Shown piece after piece: positions 12,197 to 23,095 of a stretch of DNA of 64,000 nucleotides. The first letter of the stretch is position 1. Each line of letters starts with the position of its first letter. The notes under the pieces are model-generated. The model had not been told where the DNA came from. It saw only the letters and a program-made list of their open reading frames with translations, and did not search any database. This DNA comes from Cyprinodon diabolis (lineage: Eukaryota > Chordata > Actinopteri > Cyprinodontiformes > Cyprinodontidae): assembly GCA_030533445.1 (NCBI GenBank), contig CM060081.1:3359815-3423814 (forward strand). The letters are read 5' to 3'. The position numbers were made by a program, and so were the translations under genes.

Positions 12197-12488
12197 CGAT
12201 GGAGACCAGCTTGATGTTCTCCTTCTCCAGGAACTCCAGCGCCACCGAGACGTTCTCCAGCTTCATCTGCCTGAAGTTGGGCCTGGAGTGGTACTTTCTG
12301 TACATTTTCTTCTGACTCAGGACCTCCAGCAGGGCGATGAGCCGCAGGCCGTCTCCCAGGTCCAACTGCAGGTCCCCGATCCGCTTGTTGACGCACTTCA
12401 GGTGCTCGTTGATCCAGCGGGTGAAGGTGTTCTGCTGGATCTTCTTCCACGGGGCGTCTTCCGCCAGGTCCTTCTCTGTGGCCGGCAT
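12197..12488 (-). CDS. flnb: Filamin (probably filamin-B), first coding exon
   Basis: Filamins are long actin-crosslinking proteins with an N-terminal pair of calponin-homology domains followed by 24 immunoglobulin-like repeats. This exon starts with ATG at 12488 and encodes 97 residues plus one base, beginning [19 protein letters not shown]. It covers most of the first calponin-homology domain ([51 protein letters not shown]). It ends in a GTGAGT donor. I recognise the text as filamin with high confidence. The choice of B over A or C rests on the neighbouring slmap gene, which adjoins FLNB in human, and on the YRKYH wording. All later exons are left of the window. Confidence 0.93.
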
Positions 12489-12720
12489 GTTGGCCCGCTG
12501 AGGTTTCCGGTTCGGTTCTGGTTAAAGTGTGACCGCACTGAGTGAGCTGTTTCCTCGGAACGGCCGCGACTTGGTTTGAAGTTGTGCTGCAACTGGCTCA
12601 GACCACACTGCTGGTGCTGCGTTTACTGCAGCTGGGAAATCCCACCTCCTCTGACTCCCTCTGCGGCCCCGCCCAGCCGTTCGATCTTTTCTGGTTATAA
12701 GCAGTTTCTCGTTATTGTCT
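12489..12720 (-). promoter_or_regulatory. flnb: Likely flnb 5' untranslated region and core promoter
   Basis: This region directly precedes the filamin ATG and is richer in G and C than its surroundings. On the minus strand a TATAA-like run (TTATAACC, about 12692-12699) is followed by a GC box (GGGCGGGGC, about 12664-12672). The exact transcription start cannot be read from the sequence. Confidence 0.5.
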
Positions 12721-12965
12721 CTCGGATGTTCGATGAAACAAGTATTTACTTTTTAAACATATATATTTTTATGATGGTGATGAAGACAGACATCCCAAGT
12801 TCCAAAAACTCATTTCAGAGAGATGCTCAACCCCCCCACCCCGGGTACAACGGACCCGCACCATGCCCCATATACACAATTAAGGACAGCTTATCTTGAC
12901 AACTTAAAAACTGCTTATTAACTAACAGTCATTTCTTAAACACAAAACAGAACAGTATTGGTCTT

Positions 12966-13395
12966 TTCAATTACATTCAATTTATTTCTATAGCTCCAAT
13001 TCACATCATGTCATCTCAGGGCACTTTCTAGTTCACCAGATCAACCAGTCAGATTGATTCAAAGTTTTCTATCTAAGGAAAACCAGCTGATTGCATCCAA
13101 TCATTGACTCTTCAGCAATCCCTCACACTAAGCATGCTTGTAGCGACAGTGGAGAGGAAAAACTCTATTTGAACAGGAAGAAACCTCCAGCAGAACCAGG
13201 CTCAGTGTGAGCGGCCATCTGCTGAGGCCCACTGGGGTTCAAGGAGACAGAAGCAGACATAGCAAAAAGCAGCTGTAAAAGGCGGCACCGTCCAGGAAAC
13301 ACACAGCCATGTCAGAGGATGAAGAGAGTACATCCAGTTAGTCAGAGAAACAGGACTACACTGGAAAACAGGCCAAGCTCCAACATCTATAAACA
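12966..13395 (-). repeat. LINE 3' tail (family A), copy 4
   Basis: Minus-strand copy, starting at its 3' end with TCAATTTATTTCTATAGCTC and running through the CACTGTCGCTACAAGCATGC and CACTGAGCCTGGTTCTGCTG blocks in reverse. It lies just upstream of the filamin promoter. Confidence 0.8.
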
Positions 13396-13524
13396 AAGCT
13401 GATATTTCTCTCTCTTTTATTTTTAATACTTTCTATCTTGTAGCCTTGAACATCGGTTGTGCTTTCTGTTTTTTATGGGTCTTTAGCATACAGTGCACCT
13501 CGCCACGGTGTCATCATTCCTCAC

Positions 13525-13947
13525 CATGGCCGGTCCTAGACAGGGGCCAACGGGGGCCAGAAATTCTAATGACGATGCGCTGGAACAGACATGGTTACTG
13601 ATAGATCCTTTGGTTCTATTTCATACTTTTTCTTAACAAATTCTGGTCTACTAATTATTCAAAAACAATAAGGTGATTGCCTCAGTGGGATTCAAAAAGG
13701 ATCCCAGATTTCATCTGCTAAATGTTTTTTTTTCCACAACAAATAAAAATATAATAATATTATAAATGTATATTAACCTCATAAGAAATATAATTTCTAC
13801 TGAACCTAATTGAAAATAAATGTCACTTCATGCAGCTCTCTTAATATATTTAAATCTGTTTTTTCATTTCATGCTTTTCTGGGCCCCCATGAAAACACAC
13901 TAGCCCCTTCATGGCCCCCTGGTACATTTGGTCTAGATCCGCCACTG
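13525..13947. mobile_element. hAT-type miniature
   Basis: The left end is CATGGCCGGTCCTAGACAGG and the right end in reverse is CAGTGGCGGATCTAGACCAA; the blocks GGGGCC and GGGGGCC recur inside both. Flanks are TTCCTCAC at 13517-13524 and TTCCTCCC at 13948-13955, an 8-bp duplication with one change. No coding region is seen. Confidence 0.72.
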
Positions 13948-14222
13948 TTCCTCCCCTTCACTAGACGTGGATATACTTTAGTATATTCTGCTGTAAAATT
14001 AGTCCTATATTTTGGTTTTTTACTCGAGGACTGAACCTCTGCCTTTTCCCAGGATGCACAGCTTTGAGTGGTAACTAGGTGACTGCCAGAGAGGAACCAG
14101 AGAAACTAATCGGACTGATCCGATCAGCTCTCTGATCAACCAGTCACCTGGAATGCTGGTTGAACAGAGCATCGCTTTGCACAGATACGCTGATTCTCAG
14201 GCATCCAAGGCATACGTTAATA

Positions 14223-14473
14223 CAGGGGTGGATTTAGGATATTTGGGGCCCTAGGTAAAAACAGGCAGGGGGCCCTCTGAAATGAGAAGACAACGCATAA
14301 AACAGACCCATTCTACAGATACAGACATTTTAAAGCTACAGTGTGTAATAATTACAGGGATATACAGTCAGAAATGTAATATATTATACATAACTATGTT
14401 ATTTATCATCAACCCCAGGAACTTGGGGCCCTAGGCAACTGCCTAGTATTGCCTGATGGTAAATCCCCTTCTG
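14223..14473. mobile_element. hAT-type miniature, degraded
   Basis: Ends CAGGGGTGGATTTAGGAT and, in reverse, CAGAAGGGGATTTACCAT are related, and GGGGCCCTAGG occurs near both. The 8-bp flanks CGTTAATA and CATTAATG match at six positions. An old copy without a gene. Confidence 0.6.
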
Positions 14474-15458
14474 CATTAATGATTATGACTATTAGCCATA
14501 GTCATTAACTTTTTTGGAAATATATTTTTTATCAAGTTCATTATGATAAATGCTGCTAGCATACTGTCAGATAGACATATGTAAGATTTTGAAATCTTTA
14601 TATAAGTCTTCAAAATTAGATTAGATAAAAAAAAAAAAAAAAACACAAACAAAAAATGAAAGACGACATTTGATCTACCATACCGGAAATATAAAAATGG
14701 GAGCCACCTTCCTTATAACTTTCACTCCACCTCATTTCTAGGAAGCTGCTAGTTACTTTTTGGAAATGAAATTCCATCATGGCAGCTAGCAGCCCTTAGG
14801 ACTGAATCTTGACACCACTGTTTTAAAGATTTACATGACGTTCCACAAATGTGAGAAATTAGTTGTATGTAGTTTATACATTTTTTTAAGGCGTTCGTTT
14901 TTTTCCATGTGGACAAGTTGCTCAGTAGGATAAATTCTCAAAGCGAGTTTATAGTTTCATTGTGGTAATAGATTCAACCTTCCACTGTGAGGAGAATCAA
15001 GACGCTCCTGTTTTCTTTTTTGGTTTGGTGTTTAGAGAAGAAGTAAAAATCAAAATAGCTGTCCTTATTTTTGTGGCATTTTTATACTGAAGTTCTTTAC
15101 AGCTGGTGTAGAATCTATAGCTAAGGTTCCACGCATCAATACATCAGATGGTTTCTGAAGTTACAAGGTTCTTTATAATTACTCAGAAAATTCTTAAGAC
15201 ATTTCCTGATGTTAGAAAATGTAAGTATTTCTGAATTCAAATTTGTACTTTAAAAAAAACATGAACTTTGAATACTTTAGCCTCAAACGTCCAGTCTAGG
15301 CAACTGGACAGGAAGTTTCCTAGAAGATGTTTCGGCTTCAATGTGGGGAGCAATGAGAATAATATACTGTAGGTCAAACAAAGAATTAGGGGGACAAATG
15401 TTGACCTTAACCCTTCCACTGGATCGGCCAAGGAGGTCACCGGGAAGTGTTAACGGTC
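14474..15458. other. Intergenic DNA, nothing recognised
   Basis: AT-rich with an A run near 14629-14643. No gene or clear repeat boundary is recognised. Confidence 0.4.
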
Positions 15459-15542
15459 GTTTAGGGCAGAGGTCTTCAACGTTTTCCAGGCCAAGGACCC
15501 CAAACTGTTGCCGAGATGGAGCGGGGACCCCCCAATTATATA

Positions 15543-16763
15543 CACTCACCGGCCACTTTGTTAGGTACACCTGTCCAACTGCTCGTTAACACTTAATTTC
15601 TAAGCAGCCAATCACATGGCGGCAACTCAGTGCATTTAGGCATGTAGACATGGTCAAGACAATCTCCCGCAGTTCAAAGCGAGCATCAGTATGGGGAAGA
15701 AAGGTGATTTGAGTGACTTTGAACGTGGCATGATTGTTGGTGCCAGAAGGGCTTGTCTGAGTATTTCAAAAACTGCTGATCTACTGGGATTTTCACGCAC
15801 AACCATCTCTAGGGTTTACAGAGAATGGTCCGAAAAAGAAAAAACATCCAGTGAGCGGCAGTTCTGTGGGAGGAAATGCCTTGTTGATGCCAGAGGTCAG
15901 AGGAGAATGGCCAGACTGGTTCGAGCTGATAGAAGGGCAACAGTGACTCAAATAACCACCCGTTACAACCAAGGTGGGCAGAAGAGCATCTCTGAACGCA
16001 CAGTACGTGGAACTTTGAGGCAGATGGGCTACAGCAGCAGAAGACCACACCGGGTGCCACTCCTTTCAGCTAAGAACAGGAAACTGAGGCTACAATTTGC
16101 ACAAGCTCATCAAAATTGGACAATAGAAGATTGGAAAAACGTTGCCTGGTCTGATGAGTCTCGATTTCTTCTGCGACATTCGGATGGTAGGGTCAGAATT
16201 TGGCGTCTACAACATGAAAGCATGGATCCATCCTGCCTTGTATCAACGGTTCAGGCTGGTGGTGGTGGTGTCATGGTGTGGGGAATATTTTCTTGGCACT
16301 CTTTGGGCCCCTTGGTACCAATTGAGCATCGTTGCAACGCCACAGCCTACCTGAGTATTGTTGCTGACCATGTCCATCCCTTTATGACCACAATGTACCC
16401 AACTTCTGATGGCTACTTTCAGCAGGATAATGCGCCATGTCATAAAGCTGGAATCATCTCAGACTGGTTTCTTGAACATGACAATGAGTTCACTGTACTC
16501 AAATGGCCTCCACAGTCACCAGATCTCAATCCAATAGAGCATCTTTGGGATGTGGTGGAACGGGAGATTCGCATCATGGATGTGCAGCCGACAAATCTGC
16601 GGCAACTGTGTGATGCCATCATGTCAATATGGACCAAACTCCCTGAGGAATGCTTCCAGCACCTTGTTGAATCTATGCCACGAAGAATTGAGGCAGTTCT
16701 GAAGGCAAAAGGGGGTCCAACCCGTTACTAGCATGGGGTACCTAATAAAGTGGCCAGTGAGTG
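15543..16763 (+). mobile_element. Intact Tc1-type transposon (family Tc1-B)
   Basis: The left end CACTCACCGGCCACTTTGTT and the right end in reverse CACTCACTGGCCACTTTATT form an imperfect inverted repeat of roughly 26 bp, flanked by TA. The 1221-bp element has one long uninterrupted transposase frame. It sits inside a hAT element, so it arrived later. Confidence 0.95.
15691..16731 (+). CDS. Tc1/mariner transposase with DD36E spacing, apparently intact
   Basis: A cut-and-paste transposase of 346 residues starting [20 protein letters not shown]. The N-terminal third has the paired helix-turn-helix fold ([20 protein letters not shown], then a second unit near residues 70-110). Catalytic residues are D155 in WSDESRF, D246 in FQQDNAP and E283 in DLNPIEHLW. 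There are 36 residues between the last two, instead of the 34 of classical Tc1, which agrees with the DD36E (Incomer) group reported in vertebrates. No stop or frameshift is seen. Confidence 0.93.
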   Translation: MGKKGDLSDFERGMIVGARRACLSISKTADLLGFSRTTISRVYREWSEKEKTSSERQFCGRKCLVDARGQRRMARLVRADRRATVTQITTRYNQGGQKSISERTVRGTLRQMGYSSRRPHRVPLLSAKNRKLRLQFAQAHQNWTIEDWKNVAWSDESRFLLRHSDGRVRIWRLQHESMDPSCLVSTVQAGGGGVMVWGIFSWHSLGPLVPIEHRCNATAYLSIVADHVHPFMTTMYPTSDGYFQQDNAPCHKAGIISDWFLEHDNEFTVLKWPPQSPDLNPIEHLWDVVEREIRIMDVQPTNLRQLCDAIMSIWTKLPEECFQHLVESMPRRIEAVLKAKGGPTRY

Positions 16764-17084
16764 TATATTGTATGAAATTGTGATATATCAAACTGGTCCT
16801 ATAGTCACTCTATATATGGATTAATGTAACAAAAGCAATTTCTTCCTGGGATTATTAAAGTATTTCTGATTCGGATTCCTGATTGATGGGACAGGTGTTG
16901 TAAATGAAACGGTGCCCAGCTTGAAAGAGCTCCTGTGTGTCGCTGAATGTGTGCATTGATGACTGAAAGACATCTTCTGCCTCCATTTATCTGAATTCAT
17001 GTTAATGTGTATTTAAAGACATTTCAATTAGTGGAAAAAATGCAGGGGGCAATATACAAAAAAAAAGTAATCAACCAAAACTTT

Positions 17085-17810
17085 CCTGACTTAGACTTAG
17101 ACTTCTTTATTTGTCATTTTGTATGCACAGAGTGCATACAGAACGAAATTGCGTTACATACAGCTTATGAACATTGCATTTATATTTCAAATGGCACGAG
17201 TTATACAAAAGGTGCAGCAGTGGTCAAAGTGTAAACAGTAAACAGTGCAGAGGATAAAGACAGTGTGCAAATTGCAATGGTTCAGTGCAGATGGGCATTT
17301 GTGCAAAAAATGCGTTATTGAGAATAGAAATGAGATGAACTTAAAGGGCTAAAAGTTAAACGTTCAGCAGCATTGATGCCCGATAATGTGCAATAGGTGC
17401 AGAGTTCGGTTTGTGGATCAAAGGTTCAACAGTCTGATGGCAGTGGGGAAGAAGCTGTTGCAGAACCTGGTGGATCTGCAGCGGATGCTGCGGAACCTCT
17501 TTCCAGAGGGCAGCAGGGACAACAGTCCATGGTGGGGGTGTGAGGGGTCTTTGATGATATTACGGGCTCGGGACACGCAGCGCTGGGATGAAATATCCTT
17601 AATGGAGGGAAGAGGAGCCCCAATGATTCCTTCTGCTGTCCTCACCACCCTCCTCACGTTCTTCCAGTCTGAGGCTCTGCAGCCTCCACACCACAGAGAG
17701 AGACAGCTGGTCAGAACACTCTCTATGGTGCTGCTGTAGAAGGTTGTGAGGATGGGAGGGGGCAGGCGGGCCCTCCTCATCCTCCGCACCCCCATGTAGT
17801 ACCTCTGTGG
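17085..17810 (-). pseudogene. LINE reverse-transcriptase C-terminus and 3' tail (family B)
   Basis: On the minus strand the frame reads RRARLPPPILTTFYSSTIES, LTSCLSLWCGGCRASDWKNV, RRVVRTAEGIIGAPLPSIKD and HGLLSLLPSGKRFRSIRCRS, which is the C-terminal end of a CR1/Rex1-like ORF2. A non-coding tail follows and ends in short tandem TAAGTC units near 17085-17105, as expected for a LINE 3' end. Everything upstream of about 17810 is missing, so this is a 5'-truncated insertion. It lies within the hAT element. Confidence 0.8.
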
Positions 17811-17894
17811 ACCCCCTAGGGGTCACGGACCCCCTGTTGAAGACCGCCGGTTTAGGGGGTTCTGATGGGTCGTTAACTCCCTTGGTCAGAGTGG

Positions 17895-18198
17895 TTTCAC
17901 TCAACACTGTAAAAACAATCTAGAAATAAGTAAAACTTTCTTAAATAAAGTGTATTTACCCTTAATTTGAGCAGGTAGATGAGGTTGTTTGCCAATAGAA
18001 TGAGTATTTTTACTCCTAAAATAAGATAATTAGATAATATGCACTTAAAATAAGACAATGCAGTTGTTTTTTCTTATTTTAAATGTAAATTGTCTTGATC
18101 CATTGGCAAAATGTCTTTTTTACCTCCTCAAACCAAGAACAAATGCACGTATTTTAAGAAACAATGACTTAGTAAGATGTCAATTTTTTCCAGTGAAA
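17895..18198. mobile_element. Miniature with CACTG ends
   Basis: It starts CACTGTAAAAACAATCTAGA and ends in TTTTTTCCAGTG, with the mid-sequence phrases TTTGAGCAGGTA and ATTGGCAAAATG. The same arrangement is found at 36904-37148. I could not find a clean target duplication. Confidence 0.6.
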
Positions 18199-18317
18199 TG
18201 CCTCATTGAAGCATGAGTCAGGTGAGAGCGAGCGGGAGGGGAATCTTCTGTTTATTGTTCCTAAAAGTTCCTGAACTTTTTCAATCTTGACCATGACCTG
18301 AATGACTGAGAATCTTC

Positions 18318-18477
18318 AGAAATGAGTACTCAAGTATTTTCAAAAGGGAGTACCTTAATACTTTAACTTGAGTAGATTATTGATAGAGTATCTTTTACTT
18401 GTAGTTGAGTAAGATTAGACAACGAGTATTAATACTTTTAATCAAGTACTATTGTTGAGTACTTTGTCCACCACTGG
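18318..18477. repeat. Worn end of a miniature (AGTACTCAA family)
   Basis: Repeated phrases such as GAGTACTCAAGTA, TTGAGTAGATTATTG and GAGTACTTTGTCCACCACTG resemble a common fish hAT miniature end (CAGTGGTGGACAAAGTACT in reverse). Only one end is clear. Confidence 0.45.
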
Positions 18478-18720
18478 CCATTGCTATGGCAACACAGTGA
18501 CGCCCCATGTGCATGGTTAATGATTAATAACTCTGTTTGAATCATAAACATAGTTATGGGATTTTCAACAGCTGGATCAAGAAGTCCAACCACAAAGATA
18601 AGCAGTTAATAACAGCTGGAAAATTGAGCAACAAGTTAGTTATAATAATTTCACTACAATTAATTCTTTGGTTTTACTCTTGATTTTAATGAAATTATTA
18701 TCCAACTAAAACTTCCAGTT

Positions 18721-18763
18721 CTAGTTAAAAATATAAACTTTTATTGTCATTTTGCATACACGG
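18721..18763 (-). repeat. LINE 3' tail (family B), left part
   Basis: ACTTTTATTGTCATTTTGCA matches the family B tail seen near 17110. It continues beyond the solo LTR at 19657. The LTR split this copy. Confidence 0.6.
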
Positions 18764-19651
18764 TGTCATGATCTGGCCTGTTTGCTCTCCCTTAATTAGT
18801 CATTCCTTTCACCTGTCGTTTTCCTTCCCTGCCTCAATCATAATTTATTCCTCTCACCTGTTTCCTCTGGTTTATATTCAGTTCAGCCTGAGCATTCAGG
18901 GCCAGATCATTGCTTGTCTTTCTGTCAGTCTTTCAGTTCAGTTTTATTTGGTTCGTGTCCTGGATCCTAGCTGCCAGTGGAAAGAGGGTTTTAGTGTTTG
19001 TCTCATCTCCTGATTGTCCACTGTTCCTCCCCTGCGGAGTCCTCTGGGTTTTTGGCTCAATATGGGGGGAGGTTCAGTTTTTATCCAGTAAGCCTGGCTC
19101 CAGGAGTAGACCAGTTTAAAGTCCAGCTTCAAGTTCCGGTTCCTACGTCCTGTCTCGGCTACCCTCTTCCACTGAGCCTGCCTGTCTGCACCTGATCCTG
19201 TCTGCTCCTGTGCGTGACCACCTGGTCATGCTTCTGGTCCCAGTCAGACTCTGAACCCTCCTGGAAGCCTGTGGATGCCTGGAAGTCTGGATCCTGCCAC
19301 CTGTTTCTGTTCCTGCCTGATCTGGATTCTGCCTGTTTCGTCTGTTCTGGATCCCTCACCAGGATCAGCTTCCAGCATCACCTCTGGGACTGCAGCACTG
19401 GGGACATTCGTGGTCTGGACTGTTAAACCAGGTAAGTGACCAACCCAGATAATCATATATCAGTTTATCGTGGTCACTTACCTGTGTTTTCTCCCCTAGA
19501 GTGTCTGAGGTTGGGCGGTGCCCCGCCCCCCCGCCTGCAGTGTCCGCGAGCCACAGCTCCGCTTTAGTTTTGTTTTATTTAATAAACGTTTGAACTTTCC
19601 TACTGACTGTCTCTCCTGAATACTGGGTCCATCTGTCCTCGGTTCATGACA
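18764..19651 (+). mobile_element. Solo LTR of an LTR retrotransposon
   Basis: It starts TGTCATGATC and ends GGTTCATGACA, the usual TG...CA ends with inverted TGTCATGA/TCATGACA. An exact 5-bp duplication, CACGG, flanks it at 18759-18763 and 19652-19656. At 888 bp with no gag or pol nearby it is a solo LTR, left by recombination between two LTRs. It contains a polyadenylation signal (TTTAATAAACG, about 19578). The ends and 5-bp duplication suit the Gypsy group, but that is inference. An inverted repeat AGGTAAGTGACCA/TGGTCACTTACCT lies at about 19430-19485. Confidence 0.85.
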
Positions 19652-19656
19652 CACGG

Positions 19657-19770
19657 AGTGTATACAAATCGAAATTTCATTTAGTACAGCTTTTCAGACA
19701 ATAAATGAACATTTCGATTTCATAAAGGGCAGCAGTGATCAAATGTAAACATTGTGGAAGAAAAAAAAAC
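19657..19770 (-). repeat. LINE 3' tail (family B), right part
   Basis: GGAGTGTATACAAATCGAAA and GCAGCAGTGATCAAATGTAA match the family B tail at 17137-17233 in the same order. It is the continuation of the fragment before the solo LTR. Confidence 0.6.
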
Positions 19771-21959
19771 ATAGTGCTAAAAAATGCATTAATATAACCT
19801 GATAAAACTGGAATAAACCTTAAAGTTCTAAAGCGAAACATTACTTTCTAAAAACTCAGCAGCACCTAATTCTATGTCAGCTTCAGGACTGAAAAACAGA
19901 AGTGTTTTATCATTCCTGTTGCCTGTGAAACAACTGAGGTCCATTTCACAAAACAGGTTTAAATAGATTCAAATCACATTCAAATCTGCAACTCTAAATT
20001 GTAAGTCTCCTCTAAGTAGGTCCACACAGGGTTAAACACGTGCATAACAAGTATGAAAAGCCTTTATCAGTGGAGCCCCTATTTTATGAGTCACTACAAC
20101 AAAGGGGAACAGGAAGTGCCTATTTCCCTCCACTGGAACTAGAGATTTTAATTAAGAAATTAAAAAAAGAAATGGAAAAAGTGTTTAAATGACAGAGAAA
20201 CAGCTAAAGTTACAAAAGAGAGGAAGATGGAGAAAGAGAAGATTGTTGCTCGATATATATAGGTTGCATAGGATGCTTAGGTTTATATGAAGGTATGGCA
20301 GGCCGTTGTAAAATTAATCAAAAGCCCTTTCCTCTCTGCTGTTCCATTTGTAGATCACTAAAGTAAGATTCTTCCAGGTCAAAATCACACTACTAGACCT
20401 AACTGTAATAATATACCGTAGTTTTTTGAATTACATTTTTTTTAATTAAGAAAGTAAAATAAAAAAAAATAAAAATTATACTAGTAAGAATTCAGTTTTT
20501 ATACCTAGAATTTTTTACACATTTTAAGTGGCCATTCTTACATCTATCAGCTTGAAAGAATATGTATTTATGATATCTAAAATATATTTCTTCACAGTTA
20601 AAATCATATAAATGCTGCCAGTGACAATAGGAATATGGAGATCTGGAATTAATTTCTAGACATCCAGAATGTTTATTCTGGATGTGAAGAAGGAAAGGAA
20701 AAAATGTTTGTTTCAGACATCATGAATACATGTTCAGTAAAACTAATAGATATCAAAACAGCTTGCCATAGCCTGATTTGACCACAACAACATTACAGTT
20801 TTATATTTTGAGTGTATCTATTTAGCTGAAATAACCTGACAGCAGGTGAAGATAGAGTCTAAAAAAGGTGCTTTAATAGATAAGACCTGATCCTCATCTC
20901 ATGGGGTTCATGTGGATTCATTGTTTTAAACAGTACAGTAGATACTAAGTGTCTGTTTCCAACCACTTTGGATGATATCATCCCAATAAATGCTAGTTAT
21001 TAGTGGTTATCAGGCCTATCGAATGACTTCAGATCACGCCAGTAGGCTCAGCAGGTTATCACCAAGTCAATCCCAACCATGCTGTAAAAATAGATAAATA
21101 AAAATAAAACGATCCACATTTCTCCAATCCTGTCAACTGAATTGTCGAATCTTCTCCATATAAATATTTAGATCAGTCTTTAATAATATCCTCGTCAAAT
21201 GGACATGCAATGTCTGCTTTTAAATGTCTAAGAAACCCGGTGAATTACGTTTTGTTTTTTTAAATGCAAAAAACTACGACAAAAATCTTCTGACTAAATC
21301 AGGACATAAAACAATGTGATTGGCTGTAAGGAGAGCAGAGACAGGAAACTCAGTTTACTAAACAAACCCATGCTCCGGAGCTGAGTTTCAGTTTTAGAAA
21401 ACTTTGAATTTTCAGTAAATCTGCCTCTGGAAATGGACTCAAGGACAGGTCTCCTTTGTAGATTAAAAAATGTAGGCAAATCCAGAGAAAAAGGTCCAAA
21501 CATGGTCTGACCCAGTAGTAATAAAACTTGCACAGGCTTATTCACAAAACAAGTCCTCCATTTTTCACAACAGCCGCTCTGAGAGATTCATTTTTTTTTA
21601 TTGAATGCCATGAATGTCTGAGGTTCTGACAAAAACAGTGGAAAGGTGATATTAGCTCTGAAAGTACTGTTTGTGCTTCACTGAAATGTGAAAAAAATTG
21701 GATCTAATACAGGGAAAAGAGAATAAATATAACTAATAAAATAAAATCTATAGTTATGCGTCATCTTGATCGGAATTATATTGTCTAATAAAAAAAAATC
21801 TATATTTTTACCCATATTTATATAACTTAAAACTTGAACGAAGAAATATGATGAAACAGGCCCTAAAAGATTTGCATGCAATGATTATGAAGTTTTGATC
21901 ACTTATGTTATTTTCATTTCTTTGTTCTCTGTCTTTCTTTTCTGTTGTCTGTAGTTTGT
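19771..21959. other. Intergenic DNA, nothing recognised
   Basis: AT-rich DNA without a convincing exon or repeat boundary. Open frames here are short and unlike known proteins. Confidence 0.4.
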
Positions 21960-22613
21960 GGATTTTATTGAAATCTACTGTCCATTTGTGAAATGACTCT
22001 AATGTACTTATCTTCTTGCTCAGTTGTGCAACGCAGCCTCCCACTTCTTTTTCTACTCTGGTTAGAGCCTGTTTGTGCTGTCCTCTGAAGGGAGCAGTAC
22101 ACAGCGTTGTAGGAAATCTTCAATTTCTCACATAGAATAGCCTTCATTTCTAAGAACAAGAATAGACTGTCGAGTTTCAGATGAAAGTTCTCTTTTTCTG
22201 GCCATTTTGAGCGTTTAATTGACCCCACAAATGTGATGCTCCAGAAACTCAATCTGCTCAAAGGAAGGCCAGTTTTTTTAGCTTCTGTAACGAGCTAAAC
22301 TGTTTTCAGATGTGTGAACATGATTGCACAAGGGTTTTCTAATCATCAATTAGCCTTCTGAGCCAACGAGCAAACACATTGTACCATTAGAAGACTGGAG
22401 TGACAGTTGCTGGAAATGGGCCTCTATACACCTATGTAGATTTTGCGCCAAAAACCAGACATTTGCAGCTAGAATAGTCATTTACCACATTAGCAATGTA
22501 TAGAGTGTATTTCTTTAAAGTTAAGACTAGTTTAAAGTTATCTTCATTGAAAAGTACAGAGCTTTTCCTTCAAAAATAAGGACATTTCAGTGTGACCCCA
22601 AACATTTGAACGG
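21960..22613 (-). pseudogene. Truncated Tc1 element, 5' half
   Basis: On the minus strand the end is ACCGTTCAAATGTTTGGGGT, followed after about 330 bp by a frame with AVYCSLQRTAQTGSNQSRKR and SGRLRCTTEQEDKYIRV. That is the linker and second helix-turn-helix of a Tc1 transposase, including the GRPR-like motif as GRLR. The frame is cut near 21960, well before the catalytic domain, and I find no matching left end. A dead fragment. Confidence 0.75.
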
Positions 22614-22639
22614 TATCGTACATAGTTGATCGTTGTCTC

Positions 22640-23095
22640 CCGCTTTATCCAGAACCGGGTCGCGGGGGCAGCAGACTAAGCAGAGACTCCCAGACTTCCC
22701 TCTCTGCTGACACCTCCTCCAGCTCTGTTGGGGGAAGCCCTAGGCGCTCCCAGGCCAGCCGAGAGACATAGTCTCTCCAGCGTGTCCTGGGTCGTCCCCT
22801 GGGCCTCCTCCCGGTGGGACGTGCCTGGAACACCTCCCGAGGGAGGCGTCCAGAATGGGAGAGCCCAGCCACCCTGCGGAGGAAGCTCATTTCAGCCGCT
22901 TGTATCCGGGATCTCGTTCTTTCGGTCATGATTCAAATTTCAAGACCATAGGTGAGGGTAGGAACGTAGACCGACCGGTAAATTGAGAGCTTTGCCTTTT
23001 TAGCTCAGCTCTCTCTTCACCACGACAGACCGGTGCGGCTGCTGCAATAATGCCGATCCGTCTATCGATCTCCCGCTCCATTCTTCCCTCACTCG
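22640..23095 (-). pseudogene. C-terminal end of a third LINE ORF2
   Basis: The minus strand reads GRMEREIDRRIGIIAAAA, then after breaks TERTRSRIQAAEMSFLRRVA, then GRLPREVFQARPTGRRPRGR and WRDYVSRLAWERLGLPPTEL. This is the familiar end of a fish non-LTR retrotransposon, seen in many genome annotations as an endonuclease-reverse transcriptase. A block between VAGLS and GRLPREV is missing and the upstream part is shifted. I leave the clade open. It abuts the truncated Tc1. Confidence 0.75.

Larger units (their letters stand above)
15467..17849. mobile_element. hAT-type element hosting a Tc1 and a LINE fragment
   Basis: The left end is CAGAGGTCTTCAACG and the right end in reverse is CGGCGGTCTTCAACA. 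The exact 8-bp duplication GTTTAGGG flanks it at 15459-15466 and 17850-17857. The original element is small; most of the length is two later guests, a Tc1 at 15543-16763 and LINE sequence at about 17085-17810. Blocks GGACCCC repeat near both ends. No hAT transposase is visible. Confidence 0.82.

Noticed and set aside
12193..12592. Three other frames across the filamin exon
   Set aside because: Only the minus-strand frame from 12488 gives filamin text. The others are overlaps in a GC-rich exon.
17386..17739. Plus-strand 117-codon frame
   Set aside because: It is the complement of a LINE ORF2 C-terminus that reads clearly on the minus strand.
19214..19456. Frames inside the solo LTR
   Set aside because: LTRs of this kind do not encode protein, and the text matches nothing known.
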